Virus record (IMG/VR): IMGVR_UViG_3300025887_000013
Location: 20,827 to 84,826 of that record
Strand: one strand, 5' to 3'
Source of the DNA: a virus
Length of the DNA stretch: 64,000 bases
Shown here: piece after piece, positions 1 through 7,405 of the stretch
Numbering within the stretch: the stretch's first letter is position 1
Layout of the letters: the number at the start of each line of letters is the position of its first letter
Position numbers and translations under genes: made by a program
Notes under the pieces: model-generated
Databases searched by the model: none
What the model was told of the DNA's origin: nothing
The model's input: the letters and a program-made list of their open reading frames with translations, nothing else

Positions 1-1
1 A

Positions 2-1138
2 GATCGTACTGCGGTATGTTGTTTGTCGTCTTTGAATCTTGAATACTTTGATGACTGGAAAGATACTAACATTGTGGGTGATATCGTGCGAATGCTCGAT
101 AACGTCCTAGAATACTTTGTAGAGAATGCACCAGACTCGATCAGTCGTGCGAGATACAGTGCACAACGTGAACGATCTATTGGTTTGGGTGCGATGGGTT
201 TCCATTCACTTCTCCAGAAACATGGAGTTGCATGGGAGTCTGATAAAGCACGTGAAATGAATGATGTTGTATTCTCACACATTAATATACAGGCAGTCGC
301 AGAAACACAGAAACTGGCCCTAGAACGTGGCGAGTATCCTGATGGGTTTGGTTCGGGTAGACGTAACAGTCACTTGATTGCGATTGCACCTAATGCATCA
401 TCTGGTGTTATTTTGAGTACAAGTCCTTCTATCGAACCATTGAAGGCATGTGCATATACACACCGTACTCGTGCGGGTAGTTTCTTGGTTAAGAACAAAT
501 ACCTTGATCGACTACTTACCGAGAAGGGTCAGAACAACGAATCGAACTGGACTTCTATTATCACTAATAAAGGTTCGGTACAACATCTTCCGTTTTTGAC
601 CGAAGGTGAGAAGTCTATATTTAAGACCGCACAAGAGTTAGATCAGAACTGGGTAGTACAACACGCAGCTGATAGACAGAAGTATATCTGTCAGGGTCAG
701 TCGGTGAACGTATTCTTCCCTGCTGGTGCACCTAAATCATACGTGAATAAGGTACATCTCAAGGCGTGGAAGGAAGGTCTTAAAGGTCTATACTATCTAC
801 GCACCGAGGCAAAGTCTCGTGCAGAGAATGTATCGGAGAAGGTAGAACGTGTTGCATTACAAGAAGATAGTCGCAGTATAGTATACGGTATTCCCAACTG
901 TCCGTTCTGTGAACTTGCAAAGGAAGAATTGACCTTACGCGGTATTAATTATGACTATATCGATTTGAAAGAAATTGGTAAGTCTGCGGCTGAAGTGACT
1001 GGTCGTAGTGTTAAGACTGTTCCACAGATCTATATCCAAGGCAACTATGTCGGTGGTTACGAAGAACTGATGTTGTTCTTGGGTAATGCGGACTCACCAG
1101 CACAAGAAGATAATGAGTGTAGAGCTTGCGAAGGTTAG
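2..1138 (+). CDS. nrdA: Ribonucleotide reductase large subunit (NrdA), C-terminal part with fused glutaredoxin domain; partial at window edge
   Basis: Class I ribonucleotide reductase catalytic subunit, which reduces NDPs to dNDPs. The gene begins before the window and the reading frame is open from base 2. The first visible residues contain TAVCCLSSLNL, matching the active-site cysteine strand of class I NrdA (C462 region of E. coli). The radical-transfer tyrosine pair is visible as GLYYLRTEA (about base 790). A glutaredoxin domain follows, with CPFC at about base 899 and TVPQIYI (the Grx cis-Pro loop). The protein then ends in CRACEG, which looks like the usual NrdA redox-active C-terminal cysteine pair. 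The Grx therefore sits between the barrel and the tail and could re-reduce the enzyme in cis. It is followed by an SGNH gene and nrdB. Identity is near certain; the function of the fusion is inference. Confidence 0.95.
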   Translation, partial: DRTAVCCLSSLNLEYFDDWKDTNIVGDIVRMLDNVLEYFVENAPDSISRARYSAQRERSIGLGAMGFHSLLQKHGVAWESDKAREMNDVVFSHINIQAVAETQKLALERGEYPDGFGSGRRNSHLIAIAPNASSGVILSTSPSIEPLKACAYTHRTRAGSFLVKNKYLDRLLTEKGQNNESNWTSIITNKGSVQHLPFLTEGEKSIFKTAQELDQNWVVQHAADRQKYICQGQSVNVFFPAGAPKSYVNKVHLKAWKEGLKGLYYLRTEAKSRAENVSEKVERVALQEDSRSIVYGIPNCPFCELAKEELTLRGINYDYIDLKEIGKSAAEVTGRSVKTVPQIYIQGNYVGGYEELMLFLGNADSPAQEDNECRACEG

Positions 1139-1914
1139 TAGTATTTGGAGATAGTTTTGTAGAAGGTTACAATGCCATGCCTGAAGTGAAAGTGACACGT
1201 TTCAATATGTGTCACTTTTTAGAAAGGGAACTTGGTGTAGAAGTTGTCAACTGCGGAAGGAGAGGGGCTGGCAACGCATCTATCGCAAACAAAATATTCA
1301 GATATATACAGTCCAACGATATGACCAACACATCGATCTTGGTGGTTTGGTCTGGGGTAGATAGGTCTATGGAATTGAATCATGAGTATATAACTACTGA
1401 TGACAAGTTCATGGACTTTGATTATCTCGACTATATAGTTGGTGGAACAAGACAGTTCGAGAAAGAAAGACTTGAACTTGAAGAGTATCGAAATATGTCT
1501 ACACTACGATTGCAGTCAGAAATCTCATACCATTCGGTAAGAATGATTTGCCAAGACTATGATGTACCTGTTATAATGACCAATAGTTTCGATAATACTC
1601 TGATCGAAAGGAAACGAATGTATCAGAAAAGAGTCCGAGACATTAATTTTATTCACGGTAAAATAAAAGACTGTTGGATAGAACCAGAACACTCCTCTAA
1701 TACTTTACTTGATATAATTATAGGTGAGTGGTTAGAAGAAATAGATGACAAACCAATGTGGATACCCCAAAGGGTAGAAAGAGCAAAACATATAATTAGG
1801 TCAGACCCTAGTAAATATCCTAATATTACACTTTGTATTCACCCGTCTGATTCGGGTAATGAACTTATAGCAAAAACATTAACACCATATATACTACCAA
1901 TATTACAGGAATAA
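1126..1914 (+). CDS. SGNH/GDSL-hydrolase-like protein
   Basis: A 262-residue protein opening with LVVFGDSFVEG, the GDS nucleophile block of SGNH hydrolases. It continues with GRRGAGNASIANKI (Gly/Asn blocks II-III-like) and VVWSGVDRS. A convincing DxxH block is not obvious near the C-terminus, so an active esterase is not assured. The start is TTG at 1126, overlapping the nrdA end by 13 bases; no in-frame ATG lies nearby because an in-frame TAG stands just upstream. It is inserted between nrdA and nrdB, a position where T4-like phages often carry small accessory genes. The substrate is unknown: a carbohydrate or lipid ester are both possible. Confidence 0.7.
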   Translation: MRRLVVFGDSFVEGYNAMPEVKVTRFNMCHFLERELGVEVVNCGRRGAGNASIANKIFRYIQSNDMTNTSILVVWSGVDRSMELNHEYITTDDKFMDFDYLDYIVGGTRQFEKERLELEEYRNMSTLRLQSEISYHSVRMICQDYDVPVIMTNSFDNTLIERKRMYQKRVRDINFIHGKIKDCWIEPEHSSNTLLDIIIGEWLEEIDDKPMWIPQRVERAKHIIRSDPSKYPNITLCIHPSDSGNELIAKTLTPYILPILQE

Positions 1915-1916
1915 AA

Positions 1917-2912
1917 ATGGCACTACTAGATTTTTCGAAGACGTACAAACCCTTCCAATACCCATGGGCTGTAGAACTGACAAAGAAACACGAAGAGATT
2001 CACTGGGTTGAGGACGAGGCAGAACTGTCCGAAGATATTCAAGACTGGAGAACCAAACTCACCGAACAAGAGAAAGAGTTCATCACTCAGGTACTACGAT
2101 TGTTCACTCAGTCGGATGTGCAGGTAGGCGAGAACTATCACGAACTGTTGATCCCTAAGTTTAAGAACAATGAGATCCGTAACATGTTGTCATCCTTTGC
2201 AAACCGCGAAGGTGTACACCAACGTGCGTATGCATTGTTGAATGATACTCTGGGTCTGCCAGACGAAGAACACTCTGCCTTTATGGAATACAAAGAGATG
2301 GCAGACAAGATTGACTTCATGAAAGAGGGTAACATCAACTCTCACACAGGTCTTGCACTTGTACTTGCACAGTCTGTATTCAATGAAGGTATGAGTCTGT
2401 TTGCATCATTCGTAATGTTGTTGAACTTCCAACGTTTCGGTAAGATGAAAGGTATGGGTACAATCGTTGAGTGGTCTATTCGTGATGAGACTATGCACGT
2501 ACAAGGTAATGCGAAGTTGTTCCGTGAGTTCTGTGAAGAACATCCACGTGTAGTAAACGATGAACTGAAGTCTAAAGTATACGAGATGGCAAAGAATGCT
2601 GTTAAGTTGGAAGATAGATTCATCAAACTTGCATATAAGTCCGGTACCATCGAAGGATTGACTGAAGCAGATGTTAAAGCATATATCCGTCATATCGCAG
2701 ACAGACGTTTGTTGCAACTTGGTATGAAGCCTAACTTCAAGGTCAAGGATAATCCACTCCCTTGGTTAGACTGGGTACTGAACGGTGCATCACATGACAA
2801 CTTCTTTGAGAAACGTGTTACCGAATACTCTGTAAATGGTATGGATGGTGATTGGGATTGGGAAGAAGAACCACAGGTCTGTGGTCTAGACGGCGAGGGG
2901 TGCGCTGCATGA
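1917..2912 (+). CDS. nrdB: Ribonucleotide reductase small subunit (NrdB), class Ia type
   Basis: The radical-generating beta subunit that pairs with NrdA. All expected metal ligands can be placed: D67, E98, H101, E157, E191 and H194. The radical tyrosine is Y105, in the E-x-x-H-x-x-x-Y spacing of E. coli E115/H118/Y122. This indicates a diiron-tyrosyl (class Ia-like) enzyme rather than a Tyr-less class Ic form. At 331 residues it is somewhat shorter than E. coli NrdB (376) and typical of T4-like phage copies. The C-terminal tail that should dock into NrdA is acidic and ends in GEGCAA. Its stop overlaps the next ATG (ATGA), so it is translationally coupled to the zinc-ribbon peptide. Confidence 0.96.
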   Translation: MALLDFSKTYKPFQYPWAVELTKKHEEIHWVEDEAELSEDIQDWRTKLTEQEKEFITQVLRLFTQSDVQVGENYHELLIPKFKNNEIRNMLSSFANREGVHQRAYALLNDTLGLPDEEHSAFMEYKEMADKIDFMKEGNINSHTGLALVLAQSVFNEGMSLFASFVMLLNFQRFGKMKGMGTIVEWSIRDETMHVQGNAKLFREFCEEHPRVVNDELKSKVYEMAKNAVKLEDRFIKLAYKSGTIEGLTEADVKAYIRHIADRRLLQLGMKPNFKVKDNPLPWLDWVLNGASHDNFFEKRVTEYSVNGMDGDWDWEEEPQVCGLDGEGCAA

Positions 2913-3055
2913 AATTAAGATATGAAAACATCTGTCCTATATGTGACATAGAAAGTACTATCATAGTACACTACGTTGACGATAGACCACAACACTGTCC
3001 TATGTGTGGTGAAGATGCGGAATTAGAACAGATTGAAGGAGTTGAAGAAGATTGA
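2909..3055 (+). CDS. Small zinc-ribbon protein
   Basis: A 48-residue protein. Two CxxC knuckles, CPIC and CPMCG, are separated by about 20 residues and should bind one zinc ion as a rubredoxin-like ribbon. The ATG at 2909 overlaps the nrdB stop and has a good ribosome site (GAGGGG) upstream; a longer reading from 2852 would run through nrdB and is not needed. It lies between nrdB and panD in one tightly overlapping unit. Function is unknown; a thioredoxin-like electron donor is unlikely because there is no such fold, and a protein-protein or nucleic-acid adaptor is possible. Confidence 0.75.
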   Translation: MKLRYENICPICDIESTIIVHYVDDRPQHCPMCGEDAELEQIEGVEED

Positions 3056-3393
3056 TTTCTACCTTCCTAAAATCCAAATTGCATATGGGAACCGTCACTG
3101 ACTGTGAGTTATGGTATGACGGTTCTGTTGCTATTGATGAAGATTTGGTTGTTGCCGCAGGGATGCGGGAGTATGAACAAATTGATATCTATAACGCAAC
3201 TAACGGAAAACGTTGGACTACTTACATAATACTTGCGCCCAAGGGTTCGGGCACTATTTCCGTGAATGGGCCCGGTGCGCGTAATGCAATGGTGGGTGAT
3301 CGTGTAGTTCTTTGTACATATGTATCTGTTGATGCGCACATGTTTACCCCCAATCAGATATATCTGAATACAGACAATACCATCATAAGTTAA
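3052..3393 (+). CDS. panD: Aspartate 1-decarboxylase (PanD), pyruvoyl-dependent
   Basis: L-aspartate to beta-alanine plus CO2, the committed source of beta-alanine for pantothenate and CoA. Over 113 residues the family landmarks fall at the same numbers as in E. coli PanD: K9 (KLH), the self-cleavage pair G24-S25 in YDGSVAID, R54 and Y58 in NGKRWTTY, and N72 in SVNG. Ser25 would become the pyruvoyl group after autoprocessing. It lacks about a dozen C-terminal residues of the 126-residue E. coli enzyme. The start is TTG at 3052 inside the preceding TGA (TTGA overlap), so expression is coupled to the nrdB operon. A phage copy is unusual; it is best read as an auxiliary metabolic gene. Identity is confident from conserved residues; activity is inferred. 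Confidence 0.93.
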   Translation: MISTFLKSKLHMGTVTDCELWYDGSVAIDEDLVVAAGMREYEQIDIYNATNGKRWTTYIILAPKGSGTISVNGPGARNAMVGDRVVLCTYVSVDAHMFTPNQIYLNTDNTIIS

Positions 3394-3394
3394 G

Positions 3395-3443
3395 TGTCTT
3401 ATATATAAGTCATTAGACCCCTTAATGGCAGTTATATAAGACA
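3395..3443 (+). promoter_or_regulatory. Long inverted repeat immediately upstream of the GIY-YIG gene start
   Basis: TGTCTTATATA at 3395 is mirrored by TATATAAGACA ending at 3443, directly before the ATG at 3444. The loop is about 25 bases. The start codon has no clear Shine-Dalgarno sequence, so the hairpin could hide or replace the translation start, or serve as a palindromic binding site. There is no T-tract, so it is not a typical terminator. Confidence 0.45.
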
Positions 3444-3902
3444 ATGTGGTACATCAAGAATACAGAATACAATCCTACCGAAGACGAACTCAGCGAATAC
3501 GTTGGGTTCGTTTATCTTATTACAGAACGTGATACCGGAAAGAAATATGTCGGTAAGAAGTTCTTCTGGTCTACTCGCAGACTACCACCATTAAAAGGTC
3601 AGAAACGGAAACGCAAGGTTACCAAACAATCTGACTGGATGGACTACTATGGGTCATCCGAAGAACTCAAATTACTGGTAGAAAAGAAAGGTGGTGAAGC
3701 ATACTACCGAGAGATACTACACCTCTGCAAAACCAAAGGTGAGTGTTCCTACCTCGAAGCTAAAGAACAATTCGACCGTGACGTTCTGTTACGGGACGAC
3801 TACTACAATGCGTTTATTGGATGTAAGATTCACGCAAAGCACCTCCCCAAGACACTAGTCCAATCCGGACATCAAATAGAACCTTGGCACAATCGACCAT
3901 AG
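3444..3902 (+). CDS. GIY-YIG-type endonuclease-like protein
   Basis: A 152-residue basic protein. The N-terminal GFVYLITERDTGKKYVGKKF has the shape of a GIY-YIG core (Y-x-LI ... G-x-x-YVG), with the downstream conserved DYYGSS, REIL and YN blocks seen in T4-like phage GIY-YIG proteins of this size. A DNA-binding tail is short or absent. Members are usually called Seg-like or putative endonucleases; they may cut host or competing phage DNA. It stands alone between a long hairpin and an early promoter. The fold assignment is moderately confident; the role as homing nuclease is not shown. Confidence 0.68.
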   Translation: MWYIKNTEYNPTEDELSEYVGFVYLITERDTGKKYVGKKFFWSTRRLPPLKGQKRKRKVTKQSDWMDYYGSSEELKLLVEKKGGEAYYREILHLCKTKGECSYLEAKEQFDRDVLLRDDYYNAFIGCKIHAKHLPKTLVQSGHQIEPWHNRP

Positions 3903-3939
3903 TTATACCCACTATTCATGAAATAAATGATAATAGTTG

Positions 3940-3968
3940 TTGACTTCTTGTTATGATTATGAGATAAT
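3940..3968 (+). promoter_or_regulatory. Sigma70-like early promoter
   Basis: TTGACT (3940-3945), a 17-base spacer and GATAAT (3963-3968), preceded by TTATGA, which is common to several promoters in this window. It drives the small genes from 4002. Confidence 0.8.
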
Positions 3969-4001
3969 ACTTGTACAGATTGAGTTGAGAGAGATTATAT
4001 T

Positions 4002-4148
4002 ATGAATGACGAACTTGCCGAACTATCCATCCTTTGGAATGACCTCGCTATGTTGCTTGACGCCCAAGAGTGTTACAACGAGAGGTACTATAATTCAGAG
4101 TACAAGAGAATCATTGGTCGCATAAATGAAATTGGAGGTGTGAAATAA
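4002..4148 (+). CDS. Small early protein, unknown (48 aa)
   Basis: ATG at 4002 lies 34 bases after the -10 box of an early promoter, with GAGAGA as ribosome site. The 48-residue product starts MNDELAELSILW and is acidic and helical. It ends in TAATG, overlapping the next gene by one base. It matches no family I recognise. The promoter and the overlapping downstream gene support that it is real. Confidence 0.65.
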   Translation: MNDELAELSILWNDLAMLLDAQECYNERYYNSEYKRIIGRINEIGGVK

Positions 4149-4363
4149 TGAATGTAGATACACTAGAGAAAGTTGTTTATATGTTGATTGCAGCTGCAAT
4201 TGCGGTTCTCACGCTTGTTTATGTGGGTGACAATATTCTGGATCAACCAGACGTGCACTTCAGTAATTCTACTGGCGAATGCGTCAAGGTTATAAACTAT
4301 GGAGATGATGAATACTCCTGTGATAATATACCAAAACGTTATAACCATGTATGGGTCTTATAA
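4148..4363 (+). CDS. Small membrane protein, unknown (71 aa)
   Basis: The N-terminus has one strong membrane helix (about residues 10-28, VVYMLIAAAIAVLTLVYVG), followed by a roughly 40-residue polar segment with two cysteines (GECVK, YSCDN) that may form a disulfide if exported. It is coupled to the preceding small gene and transcribed from the 3940 promoter. It could be an inner-membrane host-takeover protein; a holin role is not supported because only one helix is present. Confidence 0.65.
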   Translation: MNVDTLEKVVYMLIAAAIAVLTLVYVGDNILDQPDVHFSNSTGECVKVINYGDDEYSCDNIPKRYNHVWVL

Positions 4364-4423
4364 CAAATTGTTCTAAAAATAAATGAAATAGTTGTTGCAT
4401 TATTGTTTTAGTTATGAGATAAT
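4360..4423 (+). repeat. Dispersed promoter cassette, copy 1
   Basis: About 64 bases starting ATAACAAA and ending GATAAT; it closely matches 23173-23236 and its upstream half matches 22600-22620. It contains the promoter TTGCAT (4395-4400), 17 bases, GATAAT (4418-4423). It has the same layout as the other early promoters and drives the gene at 4479. Confidence 0.75.
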
Positions 4424-4478
4424 GTCTTTGTTGGTTGGGGAGTGTCCCCGTTGTTTTTACTTTGAAAGAGACTATATT

Positions 4479-5036
4479 ATGAAAAATGAAATGATTGCTT
4501 TGTTCGCGAAACACGACCTTGTTCTTACTATTGACGAAGAACGTTTAGTTGCCAAGTGCGACCGTCCTGCTCCCCGTGCCCGTCTTGGGTTCAAGAATGA
4601 GTACCACGTTCGTTACCGTACTATTGAACGTATGTACGAAGCGCAACAAGAGTTCATTGATAATCGTCTTGCCACTATCGAATACCGTGCCAAAGCGAAA
4701 GAAGAACGCAAAGTCAAGGCAGTAGAACTTGCCGCCAACGTCAAGGTCGGTGACTTGTTCGTTGACTCTTGGGGTTACGAACAGACTCAAGTTGATTGTT
4801 ACCAAGTCGTTGCGAAACCTACAGCGAAAACTGTCATTGTCCGTGAGGTTGCCACCGCAACTGTTGAAGGTAGTGAAGGAATGATGTGTCAAAATGTTCG
4901 TGCGGTTCCCAACTCTTTCGTTGGTGAAGAGATGAAGAAACGAATCGACAACTACGGTGGCTTCAAGACTTCTTCTCATTCTTTTGCTCGTCCTACTACT
5001 GCGGAAGCTACTCACTACAACAGCTGGTACTACTAA
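4479..5036 (+). CDS. Early protein of unknown function (185 aa)
   Basis: The start is taken as ATG 4479 because it lies after the promoter at 4395-4423 and has AAAGAG upstream; a reading from 4392 would begin inside the promoter. The N-terminal half is rich in Arg/Glu/Lys helix. The second half has the block VGDLFVDSWGYEQTQVDCY followed by VVAKPTAKTVIVREV, a small beta-barrel-like pattern found in various phage and plasmid proteins without known role. It ends in a Ser/Thr/His-rich tail. It is likely expressed early and strongly. No function is assigned. Confidence 0.72.
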   Translation: MKNEMIALFAKHDLVLTIDEERLVAKCDRPAPRARLGFKNEYHVRYRTIERMYEAQQEFIDNRLATIEYRAKAKEERKVKAVELAANVKVGDLFVDSWGYEQTQVDCYQVVAKPTAKTVIVREVATATVEGSEGMMCQNVRAVPNSFVGEEMKKRIDNYGGFKTSSHSFARPTTAEATHYNSWYY

Positions 5037-5048
5037 GGAGATTTTAAA

Positions 5049-5189
5049 ATGAGTGATTACGTTTACTACTTAGAAGAGGATGGCGAGTTTCTTGCCGAAA
5101 TGATCTTCGACAGTGAACAGGATGCAATCGATTATGCCGAAGAAAAAGCAATGAAGAACTACAAGATTATTGAGTGGGACTGTGATTAA
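5049..5189 (+). CDS. Small acidic early protein, unknown (46 aa)
   Basis: ATG at 5049 follows a textbook ribosome site (AAGGAG) and sits 12 bases after the previous stop, so it belongs to the same early transcript, which ends at the terminator at 5245. The 46-residue product is rich in Asp/Glu and Tyr (starts MSDYVYYLEEDGEF). It is too short for a confident fold. A DNA-mimic or host-protein inhibitor would fit the composition, but that is speculation. Confidence 0.65.
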   Translation: MSDYVYYLEEDGEFLAEMIFDSEQDAIDYAEEKAMKNYKIIEWDCD

Positions 5190-5244
5190 ACCAACGTTAA
5201 ATTGGTAATGATTCCTGTGAGGGTTTAACCACGTTCGCTCTTTT

Positions 5245-5269
5245 CCCCCGAGAAATCGGGGGTTTTTTT
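5245..5269 (+). terminator. Rho-independent terminator
   Basis: Perfect 7-bp GC stem CCCCCGA / TCGGGGG with a GAAA tetraloop, followed by seven T residues. It closes the early unit 4479-5189. The intergenic stretch 5190-5331 otherwise holds only a small inverted repeat (ACCAA/TTGGT at 5190-5206). Confidence 0.93.
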
Positions 5270-5331
5270 ACATATAGATACTAAGTGAAAACACAAAAAA
5301 CCCTATATAGTTATAGTAAAGGTGAAATATA

Positions 5332-5766
5332 ATGGCCAACAATAGAACCCCCGACATTTTCGAAATCTTCGAAGAGTTTGGGAAACAAACAACTAAAACC
5401 AAAAGAAAGGATGTTCTGTTGAAATATCAGAATGTTGCTGCTTTAACAGATGTCCTCCGAGGCACTTTTGATGATACTCTTCAGTTCATCTTGCCCGCGG
5501 GCACTCCTCCGTATACCCCAAATAGACCTGAGTCAACCCCTTCTAGTCTCCTACGACTACATAAAGAATTCGGTTATTATGTTAAAGGTGGGCCAGGCAA
5601 AGATATGCAGGCGTTTAGACGCGAACTCAAATTCATGCGACTCTTGGAATCAATACATCCAAAAGATGCAGAGATAGTTTTGTCGATGGTGGCAAAAAAG
5701 TCACCAGTGAAATACTTAACCAAAAAACTAGTACAGGAGACCTTTCCAAAACTGATCCAGAAATAA
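5332..5766 (+). CDS. Conserved T4-like phage protein of unknown function (144 aa)
   Basis: ATG 5332 follows AAAGGTG. The protein starts with FEIFEEFGKQTTKTKRKDVL and ends with a pattern common in marine T4-like phages (LLESIHPKDAEIVLSMVAKK then LTKKLVQETFP). I believe this belongs to a phage-only uncharacterised family (DUF6433-like), but I cannot verify the family number. It is all-helical by appearance, with no catalytic motif. It precedes PhoH and lysozyme. Confidence 0.7.
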   Translation: MANNRTPDIFEIFEEFGKQTTKTKRKDVLLKYQNVAALTDVLRGTFDDTLQFILPAGTPPYTPNRPESTPSSLLRLHKEFGYYVKGGPGKDMQAFRRELKFMRLLESIHPKDAEIVLSMVAKKSPVKYLTKKLVQETFPKLIQK

Positions 5767-5796
5767 CCATCCCTTTAACTAACAAACGAGGTGTTG

Positions 5797-5958
5797 ATGT
5801 CAGAAAAACAATTGGAACGCTTGAAGCGAGACCGTCAGGAATTGGATTATTATATCCAACGAATGAAGAAGAAAGGAAGAGATAACTTGGTTTATAAACT
5901 AGCAAAGAAACAAGAGTATCTCAATCAAACTATTGTTGAACAACTAACGACTCAATAA
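5797..5958 (+). CDS. Small coiled-coil protein, unknown (53 aa)
   Basis: ATG 5797 with CGAGG upstream. The 53-residue highly charged helix (starts MSEKQLERLKRDRQELDYY) has heptad-like spacing and is likely a short coiled coil. It falls between two real genes with matching orientation and is followed directly by a GC hairpin. Function is unknown. Confidence 0.55.
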   Translation: MSEKQLERLKRDRQELDYYIQRMKKKGRDNLVYKLAKKQEYLNQTIVEQLTTQ

Positions 5959-5979
5959 GGAAGGTGATCCGTATCTCTT

Positions 5980-6000
5980 CACCCCCCCACTCGGGGGGTG
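5980..6000 (+). terminator. Strong GC hairpin without T-tract
   Basis: CACCCCCC / GGGGGGTG with a 5-base loop. No run of T follows (TCGTATGG), so it may be a weak terminator, a transcript-processing or a stability element rather than a standard intrinsic terminator. Confidence 0.55.
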
Positions 6001-6024
6001 TCGTATGGAAAACAATAATAAATT

Positions 6025-6261
6025 ATGCCAATATATGAATTTAAAGATAATGAGACCGGCGAAGTAATCGAAGTCATGATGAAAATATCAGAGTACGATG
6101 ACTACCGAAAAGATAACCCCCATCTAAATAGATGTTTCACTAAAGCGCCCGGTTTAACATCGGGAGTCAAATCCGCATTGACAATGGCTGGTAGCGATTG
6201 GCAAGAACACCTAGGCAACATTAAGAAAGGTGCGGGTAAAGATAACAACATCAAAACATAG
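6025..6261 (+). CDS. FmdB-like degenerate zinc-ribbon protein (78 aa)
   Basis: MPIYEFKDNETGEVIEVMM resembles the N-terminus of FmdB-type small zinc ribbons (MPIYEYRC...), but the cysteine knuckles are gone; only one Cys (NRCFTKAPG) remains. The ending GSDWQEHLGNIKKG is typical of the T4-like phage version of this family, which is often found beside phoH. It presumably keeps a beta-hairpin fold without metal. Role unknown. Confidence 0.7.
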   Translation: MPIYEFKDNETGEVIEVMMKISEYDDYRKDNPHLNRCFTKAPGLTSGVKSALTMAGSDWQEHLGNIKKGAGKDNNIKT

Positions 6262-6269
6262 AGAACTTA

Positions 6270-6953
6270 ATGCAAAAACCACAAACGTTAAAGATCGATC
6301 ATCTTTTGACAGTCGATCCAATGACTACTGGCCAAGAACAAGTGTTCTCTGCCTACAAGTCTGGTTCGCACTTGGTACTGAATGGATCTGCGGGGACGGG
6401 TAAAACTTTTAGTGCACTGTATCTTGGACTAGAGACTGTACTTGATAAAGGTAACCAGTTTTCATCTGTAGTTATCTGTAGGTCTATCGTACCTACCCGA
6501 GAGATTGGATTCTTGCCAGGAACTCTAGAAGAGAAGATGGATGCATATACCGCACCCTACAAATCAATATGCGCGGAACTATTCGATGATCCGGAAGCAT
6601 ACCGAAAACTTTCGGAGAACAAGACGGTTGATTTTATCTCAACGTCACATATTCGTGGAACTACAATCAACGATGCAGTTATCATAGTGGATGAGATGCA
6701 GAACTTGACATTCCATGAATTAGATAGTATCATTACTAGAGTTGGTCAGAATTGTCGGATCATATTCTGTGGTGATTATTATCAATCAGACTTCGTAAAA
6801 GAAGGTGATAGGAAAGGTATCGTGAAGTTTATCGAGATACTTGAGTTGATGAAGAACTTCACTGTAGTAGAATTTACATGGGCAGATATAGTACGTTCGG
6901 ACTTCGTGCGAGACTATATAATGACTAAAGAACTAATAGAGGAAAAGAAATGA
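6270..6953 (+). CDS. phoH: PhoH-family P-loop ATPase
   Basis: A 227-residue PhoH-like NTPase. Walker A is GSAGTGKT (residues 39-46) and Walker B VIIVDEMQN (137-145), with the CRSIVPTREIGFLPG block (70-84) and the FCGDYYQSD motif that marks the PhoH/PhoL branch. It is very common in marine phages; the bacterial homologue is linked to phosphate stress and RNA metabolism, but the phage role is unsettled. Its stop overlaps the lysozyme ATG by 4 bases. Confidence 0.94.
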   Translation: MQKPQTLKIDHLLTVDPMTTGQEQVFSAYKSGSHLVLNGSAGTGKTFSALYLGLETVLDKGNQFSSVVICRSIVPTREIGFLPGTLEEKMDAYTAPYKSICAELFDDPEAYRKLSENKTVDFISTSHIRGTTINDAVIIVDEMQNLTFHELDSIITRVGQNCRIIFCGDYYQSDFVKEGDRKGIVKFIEILELMKNFTVVEFTWADIVRSDFVRDYIMTKELIEEKK

Positions 6954-7396
6954 ACAGACAAGAAGTATTCGAAACATTAAAAGTGGACGAAGGAGTCGAG
7001 TATGAAATCTATAACGACCATCTTGGGTACGCAACATTTGGTGTCGGGCATCTCGTACTTGAAACTGACCCCGAACACGGACAACCGGTCGGAACCCCAA
7101 TCAGTGAAGACAGAGTTGCCGAGTGTTTTGACAACGACCTCAATACAGCAATCAGCGAGTGTCATGCTTTATACGGACAGGGCGACTTTGATTCGTTACC
7201 AGACGGAGTACAAGGTGTACTTGTCAATATGATGTTCAACATGGGACGTACTCGTTTGAGTAAGTTCAAGAACTTCAATGGTGCAATTGCAGAAGGTGAT
7301 TGGAAACGTGCAGGTGTAGAGGGACGTGATAGTCTCTGGCATCGACAGGTTACAAACCGTGCAGAAAGACTAATGGTAACCTTAGAGAACGTATAA
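6950..7396 (+). CDS. T4-type endolysin (GH24 lysozyme)
   Basis: A muramidase for host lysis. The catalytic triad spacing of T4 lysozyme is kept: E14, D23 and T29, in VDEGVEYEIYNDHLGYATFG. The later NMMFNMGRTRLSKFKNF and WHRQVTNRAERL blocks match the lysozyme fold. At 148 residues it is close to T4 gpE (164). No signal peptide is seen, so it needs a holin; candidate partners are the EF-hand membrane protein at 11218 and the spanins at 17902/18242. Confidence 0.94.
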   Translation: MNRQEVFETLKVDEGVEYEIYNDHLGYATFGVGHLVLETDPEHGQPVGTPISEDRVAECFDNDLNTAISECHALYGQGDFDSLPDGVQGVLVNMMFNMGRTRLSKFKNFNGAIAEGDWKRAGVEGRDSLWHRQVTNRAERLMVTLENV

Positions 7397-7405
7397 GTAA
7401 TTAGT

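Noticed and set aside
4392-4478. N-terminal extension of the 4479 gene
   Set aside because: This part is the promoter cassette itself, repeated elsewhere without coding, so translation must start downstream.
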